Assembly (NCBI GenBank): GCA_963705525.1
Contig: CAVPJW010000004.1
Span: forward strand, 1,054,001-1,118,000
Source of the DNA: CAVPJW01 sp963705525
Lineage (GTDB): Bacteria > Acidobacteriota > Vicinamibacteria > Vicinamibacterales > CAVPJW01
DNA: 64,000 nt
Direction: 5' to 3'
Position 1 is the first letter of the stretch. Each line of letters opens with the position of its first letter. Below the pieces are notes generated by a model. The model saw only the letters and a program-made list of their open reading frames with translations, did no database searches and had not been told where the DNA came from. Positions 40,997 through 49,105 of the stretch are shown piece after piece. Both the position numbers and the translations under genes were made by a program.

Positions 40997-41107
40997 CAGG
41001 GATCCCAGTCAGCCTGCGCGCTGGACTGACACACAACGCCTGTCGTAGTCTTCGTGCACGATCGCGGTGCGCGTGCGATTGGGAGACGCGGCATTTCGAG
41101 GCTCGCG

Positions 41108-41683
41108 ATGACCAAAACACGGCTCGAAGCCTTCAGCGACGGCGTCATCGCCATTCTCATCACCATCATGGTGCTCGAACTGCGGGTGCCTCATGGGGAC
41201 GAGTGGATGGCGCTCAAGAGCATCCTGCCGGCCTTCCTCACCTACACGCTGAGCTTCGTCATGCTGGGCATCTATTGGAACAATCACCATCACCTGCTGC
41301 ATACGGTCGATCGGATCAACGGCAAGATCCTCTGGGCAAATCTCCATCTGCTCTTCTGGTTGTCGCTCGTGCCCGTCGTGACGGGCTGGATGGGTGAGCC
41401 TCATCGGGCGCCACTTCCCACGGCCGTCTATGGAGTGGTGTTGATTCTGGCCGCGATCGCCTACACAATCCTGGTGCGGACCATCATCGCCGCTCAGGGC
41501 CCGGATTCCGGGCTCGCGGCCGCGGTCGGCAGGGACGCGAAGGGGTACATCTCGCTGGCGCTCTACGCGCTGGCCATTCCGCTCGCCTACGTTCACGAGG
41601 GCATCGCTCAAGGCCTCTATGTGACCGTGGCGTCAATTTGGCTCGTCCCGGATCGGCGGATCGAGGGGAGGATCAACAAGTAG
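41108..41683 (+). CDS. TMEM175-family (DUF1211) membrane protein, putative K+ channel
   Basis: 191 residues from the ATG at MTKTRLEAFSDGVIAILITIMVLEL, which carries the FSDGVxAI filter-like signature of TMEM175 repeats. About six TMs follow (ILPAFLTYTLSFVMLGIYW, ILWANLHLLFWLSLVPVVT and others), including HHHLLH in the loop after TM2. Bacterial TMEM175 proteins form tetrameric K+-selective channels. It is a lone plus-strand gene among minus-strand genes. Confidence 0.9.
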   Translation: MTKTRLEAFSDGVIAILITIMVLELRVPHGDEWMALKSILPAFLTYTLSFVMLGIYWNNHHHLLHTVDRINGKILWANLHLLFWLSLVPVVTGWMGEPHRAPLPTAVYGVVLILAAIAYTILVRTIIAAQGPDSGLAAAVGRDAKGYISLALYALAIPLAYVHEGIAQGLYVTVASIWLVPDRRIEGRINK

Positions 41684-41734
41684 TTCTTGGTGCTTGGTTC
41701 TTGGTTCTTAGTTCACGACTGAGAACTGAGAACC
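41683..41734. repeat. Period-7 tandem repeat (GTTCTTG/GTTCTTA) with inverted end
   Basis: Four heptamers of GTTCTTG type continue into GTTCACG, ACTGAGA, ACTGAGA. AGTTC and GAACT arms allow a hairpin. It starts at the last base of the TMEM175 stop codon and reaches the convergent gene end at 41749, so it could also act as a bidirectional terminator. Confidence 0.7.
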
Positions 41735-41748
41735 GATAAACCCACCTG

Positions 41749-42216
41749 TCACCTGCCCGGCCCGTTAGCGTTGTCCATGTCGGACATGATCAGCCAGCGG
41801 CCCTCATCGCTCTTGCGGAGCGTGAGCGTGAATTTCCCGACATCGGGCTCGCCCTTCTGGCTGGCAAATCCTCCAATGATGTAGCCGACGGTACCCTCCG
41901 TCGCAAATGCAAGAGCTCGCAGTGAGAGCGGACCGCCGTGGCCGCCGTAGTACCGCCTGATTCTGTCGCGCCCCCGTACCGGCGGCGATCCGCCGGCCAA
42001 CACGAAGCCGTTTTCCATGAAGAGAGCCGACAGCGCGGCCGCGTCGCGTTTCTGCCATGCCGCTTCATAGTCGGACAGCACGCGGGCGAGGGGTGGAGGA
42101 AGCATCACGCCCGGCTGCTGAGGTGGACCCGGAGCCTGAGCGATCGCTCGCGCGGCCATCAGCAACACGATCGCGCCGCAGCCCGCTCCGGCCTTCCGCC
42201 CTGGCCGACCTCTCAT
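41749..42216 (-). CDS. Exported SnoaL/NTF2-like (DUF4440-type) protein
   Basis: 155 residues. An N-terminal signal (GAIVLLMAARAIAQAPG) precedes LARVLSDYEAAWQKRDAAALSALFMENGFVLAGGSPPVRGRDRIRRYYGGHGG and WLIMSDMDNANGP. This is the SgcJ/DUF4440 NTF2-like fold, a small cone-shaped pocket protein with many uses. The pocket substrate is unknown. It is followed on the same strand by other small exported proteins. Confidence 0.85.
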   Translation of the reverse strand: MRGRPGRKAGAGCGAIVLLMAARAIAQAPGPPQQPGVMLPPPLARVLSDYEAAWQKRDAAALSALFMENGFVLAGGSPPVRGRDRIRRYYGGHGGPLSLRALAFATEGTVGYIIGGFASQKGEPDVGKFTLTLRKSDEGRWLIMSDMDNANGPGR

Positions 42217-42254
42217 AACGCCCTCCCCACTCCCGCGCGCTCGTTCGGCGCAGC

Positions 42255-42806
42255 CTACATCGAAGGCTTTTCGGACGAGGCGGGAACGATCCCCTTGAGC
42301 CGCATGTAGGTGACCATGTTGCCGTAGTGCTCGAAATCATGATGCGTGTTGAATTCGAGGACCGAGAGCTTCGGCATATCGCCAGTGAAGAACTTGACCA
42401 TCGCGGCGCCGCCCGCGTCGGTCATGGCGGCGTGCGCCTTGTCACAATAAGCGAACGAAAGGCTCAGCGCGTTTACCAGCTCGGCCTTGGAGGTCTTGTT
42501 CTTCTCGATGCTGCTCGCGGGATCGAAGCCGCCCATCGGAGGTTTCTCGCCAGCAGCAGTCGCACAGATCCCGAAGTTCGAGTCGGCAATGTGTCCGATG
42601 AGCTGACCGAAGCTACGAACCTCCGGAGTCGGCTTGAACGAATACAGGTCTTCCGGAACTTTCATCGCCGATTTCGTGATGTAACCCTTGACGATCTCGT
42701 AGGTGGCCTTGGCTCCGGCCGAGAGCGGGTTGGCCGGCTGGGCCGACACGCCCGCCGTCGCGATCGCCATGGCCACGATTGCTGAGACGATGGTTCTTGT
42801 ATTCAC
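42255..42806 (-). CDS. DinB-like protein with signal peptide
   Basis: 183 residues with a signal peptide (IVSAIVAMAIATAGVSAQPA), an unusual feature in the DinB superfamily. The bundle shows EVRSFGQLIGHIADSNFGICATAA (first His) and LEFNTHHDFEHYGNMVTYMRLKGI (HHxxxH pair). So an exported, likely periplasmic, metal-binding DinB fold is predicted. Exported DinB proteins are known in Acidobacteriota and Bacteroidota but have no proven role. Confidence 0.85.
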   Translation of the reverse strand: MNTRTIVSAIVAMAIATAGVSAQPANPLSAGAKATYEIVKGYITKSAMKVPEDLYSFKPTPEVRSFGQLIGHIADSNFGICATAAGEKPPMGGFDPASSIEKNKTSKAELVNALSLSFAYCDKAHAAMTDAGGAAMVKFFTGDMPKLSVLEFNTHHDFEHYGNMVTYMRLKGIVPASSEKPSM

Positions 42807-42868
42807 ACACTTCTCCTCAGTTGATACACAGTTAATCCAAACGCGGGCGCTTCCGCAAACGCGGAGCG

Positions 42869-43222
42869 CTACTTCTTCAGCTCTACGACTATTACACTAA
42901 ACGGCACGGTTCCTGTGTTCTCGGGCAGGTGCTTGCCGCCGGGGTCCCACTGAGTCGTGCCAGCCTTCGCCGAGACGTCCTGAGACTTCCCGTCGGGGAA
43001 GGTGAACTTCCCTGTGATGTCGCTCAGAAAGACAGCGAAGTTCTTCGGATGCTCGTGCATCACGGACTTCTCGCCAGGGCCGTAGGTGATCCTCAACACG
43101 CGAATCGACTCGTTCTCGTACTCGACCTTGTAATGCTTGGGATCCACTTTGACCGGGTCCTGTGCCGCGGCCGGCGCGGCATACGCCAGAGTCGCCGCCA
43201 AAACGAACAGAAGCTGTCTCAC
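42869..43222 (-). CDS. Exported cupin-domain protein
   Basis: 117 residues from a GTG preceded by AAGGAGACGG. A signal peptide (QLLFVLAATLAYAAPAAAQ) is followed by a compact cupin: YGPGEKSVMHEHPKNFAVFLSDI (HxH motif 1) and AKAGTTQWDPGGKHLPENTG (motif 2 His). The protein is among many small periplasmic cupins in this window. No substrate is known. Confidence 0.85.
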   Translation of the reverse strand: MRQLLFVLAATLAYAAPAAAQDPVKVDPKHYKVEYENESIRVLRITYGPGEKSVMHEHPKNFAVFLSDITGKFTFPDGKSQDVSAKAGTTQWDPGGKHLPENTGTVPFSVIVVELKK

Positions 43223-43276
43223 AACCGTCTCCTTTTCAGCATGAAGCAACCACGCCTCGTGGCGTGCAGGGGGATT

Positions 43277-44086
43277 CTACGTCGAGGTCGCCGCGGGTGG
43301 CTTGTATTCAGTGATATCACCGAACACCTCAAATCCTACTCGCCTATAGACGCCGACGCCCTCGGGCGCAGCCTGTAGGACGCCGGCCGACAGGCCCGCG
43401 GTGCGCGCCTCCAGAAGGGGCCGTAGAGTCATAGCGGTACCGATCCCGCGGTTCCGGTAGTCGGGAAGTGTCGAGATGTTGTACAGCCCGACAACGCCGC
43501 CGCCGATCACGCCCTCAGCCGTCGCCACGGGAAGACCCTCGAAATAACCAAGATAGAGCCACTGGGGACAATCAGGCGCAAGCAGCACAGGGGCTGCCAT
43601 CTCGTAGAAGCGGATGACGTCGCCATCCGGCGGCGACCAGTTCCGCGCGCTGAGCTGGCCAAAGAGCGCGAGCTCAGCCGCGTTCCTGACCCGGCTAATC
43701 GTTAGACCCGGGACGACGTCGTCACCTTTCAGGCCTTCCAGGTCGGCAGACATGGCAAGCTCCGACTCCGCGCGTTCGAGGCCGGCCTCCACGAGGAGAC
43801 TGCCGAGATCCGCGGGCTGATCCGCTGGACCCACCCACCACGAGAACGGCCGCCTAACGGATCGAAAATGACCGATTGCGTCGCGGATGCGATCGCCCAC
43901 CGTCGGCGAAGCCAGACGCGCTCGACAGACGAAGTTGAACGTGTCACAGGGCAGGCCGGCGTCGACGACGACCAGATCGCGGGCGTCGGACACACGCATG
44001 TCATCGATGCGGCGTGGCACCCAGCTCGCGTGCACCACAAAGTTCTCGTCCGCAGCGGCAGCAATGCCGGCAGTGTCCATCGTCAT
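43277..44086 (-). CDS. GNAT acetyltransferase with N-terminal degenerate domain
   Basis: 269 residues from the ATG at MTMDTAGIAAAADENF. The C-terminal half is a GNAT domain: ATAEGVIGGGVVGLYNISTLPDYRNRGIGTAMTLRPLLEAR has the acetyl-CoA loop, and EGVGVYRRVGFEVFGDITEY the last strands. The N-terminal half (FVCRARLASPTVGDRIRDAIGHF and PFSWWVGPADQPADLGSLLVEAG) is the divergent partner domain seen in two-domain GNATs. It starts 13 bases after the next GNAT gene's stop on the same strand. Confidence 0.85.
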   Translation of the reverse strand: MTMDTAGIAAAADENFVVHASWVPRRIDDMRVSDARDLVVVDAGLPCDTFNFVCRARLASPTVGDRIRDAIGHFRSVRRPFSWWVGPADQPADLGSLLVEAGLERAESELAMSADLEGLKGDDVVPGLTISRVRNAAELALFGQLSARNWSPPDGDVIRFYEMAAPVLLAPDCPQWLYLGYFEGLPVATAEGVIGGGVVGLYNISTLPDYRNRGIGTAMTLRPLLEARTAGLSAGVLQAAPEGVGVYRRVGFEVFGDITEYKPPAATST

Positions 44087-44099
44087 CCGAGCATGCGGG

Positions 44100-44660
44100 C
44101 TAACCCACTCGTTTGGCCAGAAAGATGTCGGGCTTGCCGCGGCCGTTCGCGTCTGGCATGAGGCCGATGATCCGGAACCCGAGGCGGACATAGAACTCGT
44201 AGGGATGCCCCTTCAGGTTTCGGATATTTTGGATCGCCCCGGGAATGTCTGGATAGAGATCGACGCCGCTCAGACTGGTTTCGTCGTGCTCATCGTCGCT
44301 GCCCGCCCAAAGCGTCAGCGCGCCGCGTGCCGCAACGAGCCTTTCCAGATCTTCCACGAGCGCGCGTCCCACTCCCTTCCGCCGCTGGCTCGCGGCGACA
44401 ACCAGCGGATGAAGCTCCCAGACCTGTCCGCTGTACATCGGAACTCCGCCAATCCACCCAATGACGTTCCCCTCGCCATCGAGCGCGACGCGGCTGAGAC
44501 GCCCCTCGGCACACGACTCGAGCACTTCCTGGTGCGCTTCTGCGGTATCCCGCCATGCCTCGCTGCGGCCCTCAAAGCCTTTTTTGAGAAGATCTGCCGT
44601 TTGCTGAATCAGGTCGGGGCGGCCGCGGGTGAGATCGATGATGTTCGGCGGCCTGATCAC
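44100..44660 (-). CDS. AAC(6')-like GNAT acetyltransferase
   Basis: 186 residues from a GTG that overlaps the stop of the acetamidase gene (GTGA). IIDLTRGRPDLIQQTADLLKKGF, then LDGEGNVIGWIGGVPMYSGQVWELHPLVVAASQRRKGVGRALVEDLERLV, and DLYPDIPGAIQNIRNLKGHPYEFYVRLGFRIIGLMPDANG, match the AAC(6')-I-like subgroup, including the long insertion before the final strand. Such proteins can acetylate aminoglycosides, but many environmental members have other acceptors. No mobile element flanks it. Confidence 0.85.
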   Translation of the reverse strand: MIRPPNIIDLTRGRPDLIQQTADLLKKGFEGRSEAWRDTAEAHQEVLESCAEGRLSRVALDGEGNVIGWIGGVPMYSGQVWELHPLVVAASQRRKGVGRALVEDLERLVAARGALTLWAGSDDEHDETSLSGVDLYPDIPGAIQNIRNLKGHPYEFYVRLGFRIIGLMPDANGRGKPDIFLAKRVG

Positions 44661-45727
44661 CGTGAATCCCGCTTCTTCGCCGTACCCGAACGTGACGTGA
44701 ACACGCTCTTCGGCATTCTCACGTGGACCCCGACCACCGGCTTGTCCACGAGTTGTGTGATCGCCACGTGACCCGCGATGCTGACCAATTGATATGCGCG
44801 ATGCTTTGTAAGACCTCTGGTGCTCGCCAGAAAATCCACCATCTCCTGGACTGCCGTTGCCGTGGCGGTCCTGAGATCGGGATCGGACGCCATCGTGATG
44901 AAATCGGTCGGCGTCTCGGCTCTCGGCCAGTTCAGGCTCACGCCTTTTCGCACCGTGAGCTGCAGACGTCCGCGAAGGGATGTCTCGATGGCCGTCTGAT
45001 CCACTTCGCCGTCGCCCTGCGCCACGTGGCCGTCGCCAACCTCGAACAGCGCGCCTCGCACGAACACCGGGATGAAGAGTCTGCTGCCGACGATGAGTTC
45101 ACGGTTGTCCAGATTCCCCGCGTACTTACCGGACGGGTTGCTGCTGACGCGCCCCAGTTCCGCCGCCGGGGCCACGCCCATGCTGCCGAAGAACGGCCGG
45201 AGCGGAATGACGATGCCGGGCAGGAACTCAGACGTCATGGACTTTCTGTCGAGCGCCAGGATCTTCGCGGGGACTGACGAATCGCAGTTCTCGGGCAGGA
45301 ACCCGCTGCAGCCGTTGTAGCCGTAGTCAATCGGCAGAGTGATGGAAAGGATCTTCACCTCGAGCACGTCGCCGGGCTCGGCGCCCTCGACGTAGATGGG
45401 GCCCGTGAGAATGTGGCCGCCGGGACCCTTGCGGTCGCCCGTCACCTCGTTGACGATGGCGCGGAGCGAGGGCTGCACCTTCTCTGGCGGCAGGCCGGCC
45501 TTTTCGAGACCGGCCGGGCTGTTCGTGATCAGCGTGTCGACGTCAACGATGTCGCCGGAGGCAATCCGCAGCGCAGGCCGCGCGTCGGCCCAGTAGTACC
45601 CGTACACGACAGTTTCGGGCGTCGCCTCGAGACGATGTACTTTGGGAGTGGATTGTGCCGCTGCAGCAAGACTCGCGATGACGGCTGCCGCGGCGACGAC
45701 GCCATTTCTCACCCGCAGAATTCGCAA
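44657..45727 (-). CDS. Acetamidase/formamidase family protein, exported (paralogue 1)
   Basis: 356 residues from a TTG with GGAG upstream. A signal-like stretch (GVVAAAAVIASLAAAAQS) precedes the FmdA/AmdA fold: TNSPAGLEKAGLP, GHILTGPIYVEGAEPGDVLEVKILSI, FGSMGVAPAAELGRVSSNPSGKYAGNLDNRELIVGSRLFIPVFVRGALFEVGDGHVAQGDGEV. These are the conserved GDxHxxQGDGE blocks. Family members hydrolyse formamide or acetamide and related amides. The secretion signal argues for a periplasmic amide substrate. It is homologous to the gene at 49106. Confidence 0.85.
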   Translation of the reverse strand: MRILRVRNGVVAAAAVIASLAAAAQSTPKVHRLEATPETVVYGYYWADARPALRIASGDIVDVDTLITNSPAGLEKAGLPPEKVQPSLRAIVNEVTGDRKGPGGHILTGPIYVEGAEPGDVLEVKILSITLPIDYGYNGCSGFLPENCDSSVPAKILALDRKSMTSEFLPGIVIPLRPFFGSMGVAPAAELGRVSSNPSGKYAGNLDNRELIVGSRLFIPVFVRGALFEVGDGHVAQGDGEVDQTAIETSLRGRLQLTVRKGVSLNWPRAETPTDFITMASDPDLRTATATAVQEMVDFLASTRGLTKHRAYQLVSIAGHVAITQLVDKPVVGVHVRMPKSVFTSRSGTAKKRDSR

Positions 45728-45766
45728 TCGATGAACTCCAAGGAGCGGTCCTCGCGGTTGCGTTTG

Positions 45767-46186
45767 TTAGAGTCGATCCGTGACGAGGACCTTGCCCTTC
45801 GCTCCCAACGCGGTTTCGCCGTTCTCGCCCCTGATGCGTCCGCGCAATTCCACGATGTCGCCGCCCAGCCGGTCGTTCGAGCTCACCCTCACGACCAGCC
45901 ATTCGAGCGTGATGGTTTCGTCCGCGAAAATCGGCCGCCGGAACCGCACCCAGAACTCGAGCCCCACCATCGCGCCAGCTTTCGAATAGTGAGAGGCCGT
46001 CAGCCCGAGGAGAAGAGCGGTCGTGTGCGTGCCGCTCGCGATCAGGCGCCGGTATTTCGAGTTGCCGGCGAACTCCGGGTCGTGGTGTACGGGATTCGTG
46101 TCGCCCGCCGCTTCGGCATACGCCGCGACTGCGGCCGGCGTCAGTCTCACCTCCGTCGAAAAGCGCTCGTGCGGGTACGCCCTCAT
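45767..46186 (-). CDS. MaoC-like hot-dog dehydratase
   Basis: 139 residues from the ATG at MRAYPHERF, which overlaps the stop of the MetX-like gene (ATGA). RLTPAAVAAYAEAAGDTNPVHHDPEFAGNSKYRRLIASGTHTTAL carries the MaoC hydratase signature DxNPVHxD and G.H. The single hot-dog domain acts as a dimer on enoyl-CoA type substrates. Its place in an operon of amide and ester hydrolases suggests a small catabolic pathway but does not define it. Confidence 0.85.
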   Translation of the reverse strand: MRAYPHERFSTEVRLTPAAVAAYAEAAGDTNPVHHDPEFAGNSKYRRLIASGTHTTALLLGLTASHYSKAGAMVGLEFWVRFRRPIFADETITLEWLVVRVSSNDRLGGDIVELRGRIRGENGETALGAKGKVLVTDRL

Positions 46187-47313
46187 CGCGGCTGTCCGTG
46201 ACGTGAGGCGCCTTGCGTGGCACCTCGACCCTTGTCGGAGGCCTTGAGAAGCTCTTCGAGGTACTGCTTCCACACCGCGGCAATCGTGTGGGTGCCGTGG
46301 CCGCGCGTGTCCGGCGTCAAAGGGAGAACGATCGCGCGTGCTCCGCGCACTCGCCTGATCTCCCGCTCGAGGATGCCGAGCTCGGGAGGATTGATGAGGT
46401 CGTCGGCGGAGTTGATCGCCACGAGCGGCGCCTGGATCCTCTCGAGATCCTTTCCGGGGCTGTAGTCGCTCGATGCCTCCACCTGATACAGCAGGTTATT
46501 GGCATCGTCAGTCTTGAGAGACGCCGCGATCGACGAGTCGAGCGTGGTGTCGGCCTCGCGGAGCGTGGGCATCTGCTGCTGCCTGAGAGTGGGATTGCTG
46601 CCCATGAGATACAGCATCTCTTCGGCGGTCCGGAGACTCTGAGGTTGTGTCGTGTAATCGCCGCCGCGCCACTCGGGATCGTTGCGGATGGCATCGATGA
46701 CCACGCGGCGCCAGATTCGGTTGCGTCCGGAGATCTCGGCGGGCAGGCTCGCGAGCGGCATGAGCGCATCCATGAAGTCCGGATGGCGCTCGCCCCACAG
46801 CCACGTGTGCATACCGCCCATCGACGTGCCCATGACGAGGCGCAGATGATTCACGCCGAGCCCTTCGGTCAGCAGACGATACTGGGCCTCCACCATGTCC
46901 GCATACCGGTACCGCGGAAACTTCGCCCGCAGGCCGTCGCTCGGCTTGCTCGAACCGCCGTGGCCGATACCGTCGGGCAGGACGATGAAGTAATGCGTCG
47001 CGTCGAGGAGTCCGCCGGCGCCAAACAACTCGTCCGCGAACTCGGGACGGAGGAATTGCGCGCCGCTCCCGCCCGTCCCATGCATGATGAGCACCGCGTT
47101 GAGCGCGACTCCCTGTGCGTCGCGCTCCAGCCGGCCGATGGTGCGGTAGTGAAGACGGAGTGACGGCAGCGTTTCACCGGAAGCAAACTTGAAGTCGTTG
47201 AGCACGAAGTCGCCTTCGGCCGGCGCGGGATACTCGCTCGCCCGAACGGCACCCGTGACCGCCAGGAGAAACACGAGAACGCCGCACGCTGATACTCGTG
47301 ACCGCCCTTTCAA
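46183..47313 (-). CDS. MetX-like alpha/beta hydrolase (homoserine-acetyltransferase family), exported
   Basis: 376 residues. I chose the TTG at 47313 because an AGGAGG lies five bases before it; a longer frame has no such site. A signal peptide (VSACGVLVFLLAVTGAVRA) is followed by SLRLHYRTIGRLERDAQGVALNAVLIMHGTGGSGAQF, the nucleophile in LRLVMGTSMGGMHTW, PLVAINSADDLINPPE and the final RGHGTHTIA with the His. This is the MetX subgroup in which many members are plain hydrolases. Export makes homoserine acetylation unlikely. Confidence 0.85.
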   Translation of the reverse strand: MKGRSRVSACGVLVFLLAVTGAVRASEYPAPAEGDFVLNDFKFASGETLPSLRLHYRTIGRLERDAQGVALNAVLIMHGTGGSGAQFLRPEFADELFGAGGLLDATHYFIVLPDGIGHGGSSKPSDGLRAKFPRYRYADMVEAQYRLLTEGLGVNHLRLVMGTSMGGMHTWLWGERHPDFMDALMPLASLPAEISGRNRIWRRVVIDAIRNDPEWRGGDYTTQPQSLRTAEEMLYLMGSNPTLRQQQMPTLREADTTLDSSIAASLKTDDANNLLYQVEASSDYSPGKDLERIQAPLVAINSADDLINPPELGILEREIRRVRGARAIVLPLTPDTRGHGTHTIAAVWKQYLEELLKASDKGRGATQGASRHGQPR

Positions 47314-47332
47314 CGCTGCCTCCTGGTGGTAC

Positions 47333-47683
47333 TCACAGGTTGTCTTTGCTGATTCGCAGCATACAGGCGACGCCAAATAACATCCAGAACGACATGTGCG
47401 CTACGCCGTATGCGGCCAGCACCGCGCGACCCGGGCCCCTCACGACGATCACAACGTGCCAGATCAACACGGCGACGAACGCGACGAACACTGGGATGAT
47501 CAGCCAGTCGTCGCCGGGTCGCGAGTACACAAAGGCGACGAGTGTGTAGCCGCCCACCAGGATGTCGACGACGACCGGTCCAATGAGCCACGGGAGCGTG
47601 GGCAGATTGGGCCGCTGGAGCATGTAGGCGATGATCGCCGTCATCCCCGCCGCCAGCATCGCCGCCTCTAAGTAGATCGCCAC
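47333..47683 (-). CDS. Small membrane protein, four TM segments
   Basis: 116 residues from a GTG with GGGAG upstream. Hydrophobic segments are AIYLEAAMLAAGMTAIIAYML, WLIGPVVVDILVGGYTLVAFVYS, IIPVFVAFVAVLIWHVVIVV and VAHMSFWMLFGVACML. I do not recognise a family. It sits between the exported amidohydrolase and the MetX-like gene on the same strand, and may be an accessory subunit or an independent small membrane protein. Confidence 0.6.
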   Translation of the reverse strand: MAIYLEAAMLAAGMTAIIAYMLQRPNLPTLPWLIGPVVVDILVGGYTLVAFVYSRPGDDWLIIPVFVAFVAVLIWHVVIVVRGPGRAVLAAYGVAHMSFWMLFGVACMLRISKDNL

Positions 47684-47716
47684 GTGACTCCCGTCAGGAC
47701 GCTGTGACCTTTTCTG

Positions 47717-49009
47717 TCAGCGCGCCGCCGCCGAAGGCGCCATCTTGTCCCAGTCCGCTTTCGAGATGCCGTTCAGGTCCCAGACAATCTGCCCGTCCCG
47801 CACGGTGAGCTCGCACTCGAGCTTCTGAGTGCCGCCCATCCGGGCGTTGCTGACATCGATGAACCCGAAGGCGCCCTTTCTCACACTGAGCACGGCGACG
47901 TCGGCAGCGGAACCGACGCTCAGACTCCCCAGTTCGGGCCGCTTGAGGTGCTGAGCGGGATTCCAAGTCGCCCGAAAGACGACATCGGACAGCGTCATGC
48001 CCATGTTGAGAAACTTCGACATGACGTTCAAGAGATCCTTGGCTCCCCCATTCATGCTCAGGGAGTGGAGATCGGTGCTGATGAAGTCCGGCGTCCATCC
48101 TTGGCGCACCGCAGGCACGGCCTGCCGGAAAAGAAAGCTGCCCGCGCCGTGCCCGACATCGAACAATACTCCGCGAGCGCGCGCCTCGGCGAGGTACGGC
48201 ATGAGCTTCGTGTCGTTGTCGAGCATCGGCACCTGATCGCGATACATGTGCGTCGAGATGTCGCCGGGCCTCAGGTGTTTCAGAACGAGCTCCTGATATG
48301 GGCGCTCCGGCACGAAGTCGCCGAAATCGACCATCACGGGAACGTCGGCCAGGCGTCCCGCGTCCACCGCCCGATCCACGGCCTCCCATCCAGGCGCCTG
48401 GTAATGGGCGGTCTTGACGCCGATCAGCACGTCGCCGTATTGCCTTATGCGCGTCGCGGTCAGTCTCGGATCCATGTCGGTCACATCCTGCTCGAACACA
48501 GGGCGCATGCCGTGGCCGACGATATTCAGGAACGCAAGAATGCGGGTCTTCGATCGATCGATGATCTGGCTCTTGAAGTCCAGAAACGTCCGCCACCCGC
48601 TGCTGCCGGCATCAACCGCGGTCGTCACACCGCTCCTGAGCGTGAATCCGTCAGGGGGCAGGCTGTCGGCGCCACCGCCCCACCCAAGCTCCTTGTCGGC
48701 GCTGTAGAACGCATGAACGTGGAGGTCCACCAGTCCAGGCGTGACGTACAGACCCTCGGCATTCACCGTCAGCCGGGCCTGTTCCCGCGGAATGTCGGCG
48801 GCCACCCTCGCCACCTTTCCGGAAGCGACGGCGACATCCATCACGGCATCGACGCGGTTCTTCGGGTCGATGACGTGCCCGCCCTTGATGAGGAGATCGT
48901 AAGGCTTCGACGGTTCAGGCTGGGCGACGGCATTCGATCTCGCCGTCGGCAACAGGACGGCGGCGATCAGCCCAGGGAGCGCGCATTGGAGGAGTCGATT
49001 CGTACGCAT
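47717..49009 (-). CDS. Exported amidohydrolase (dihydroorotase/deacetylase-like)
   Basis: 430 residues. The signal peptide (LLQCALPGLIAAVLLPTARS) precedes an amidohydrolase barrel: YDLLIKGGHVIDPKNRVDAVMDVAV, then VTPGLVDLHVHAFYSADKE (HxH metal motif), a central TILAFLNIVGHG region, GVKTAHYQ, GDISTHMYRD and ISTDLHSLSMNG (later His and Asp ligands). It best fits the amidohydrolase/deacetylase group related to dihydroorotase and hydantoinase. Substrates may be cyclic or acylated amides. It neighbours two acetamidase-family genes. Confidence 0.85.
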   Translation of the reverse strand: MRTNRLLQCALPGLIAAVLLPTARSNAVAQPEPSKPYDLLIKGGHVIDPKNRVDAVMDVAVASGKVARVAADIPREQARLTVNAEGLYVTPGLVDLHVHAFYSADKELGWGGGADSLPPDGFTLRSGVTTAVDAGSSGWRTFLDFKSQIIDRSKTRILAFLNIVGHGMRPVFEQDVTDMDPRLTATRIRQYGDVLIGVKTAHYQAPGWEAVDRAVDAGRLADVPVMVDFGDFVPERPYQELVLKHLRPGDISTHMYRDQVPMLDNDTKLMPYLAEARARGVLFDVGHGAGSFLFRQAVPAVRQGWTPDFISTDLHSLSMNGGAKDLLNVMSKFLNMGMTLSDVVFRATWNPAQHLKRPELGSLSVGSAADVAVLSVRKGAFGFIDVSNARMGGTQKLECELTVRDGQIVWDLNGISKADWDKMAPSAAAR

Positions 49010-49105
49010 GGAAGGTCCTTCTTACGCGGCGATCGCGTTCACTGCGAGAGCGATTGGACGGCCGGCAGATACAACCTCAGGAACGTGGAACTGAGCACCG
49101 ACGGC

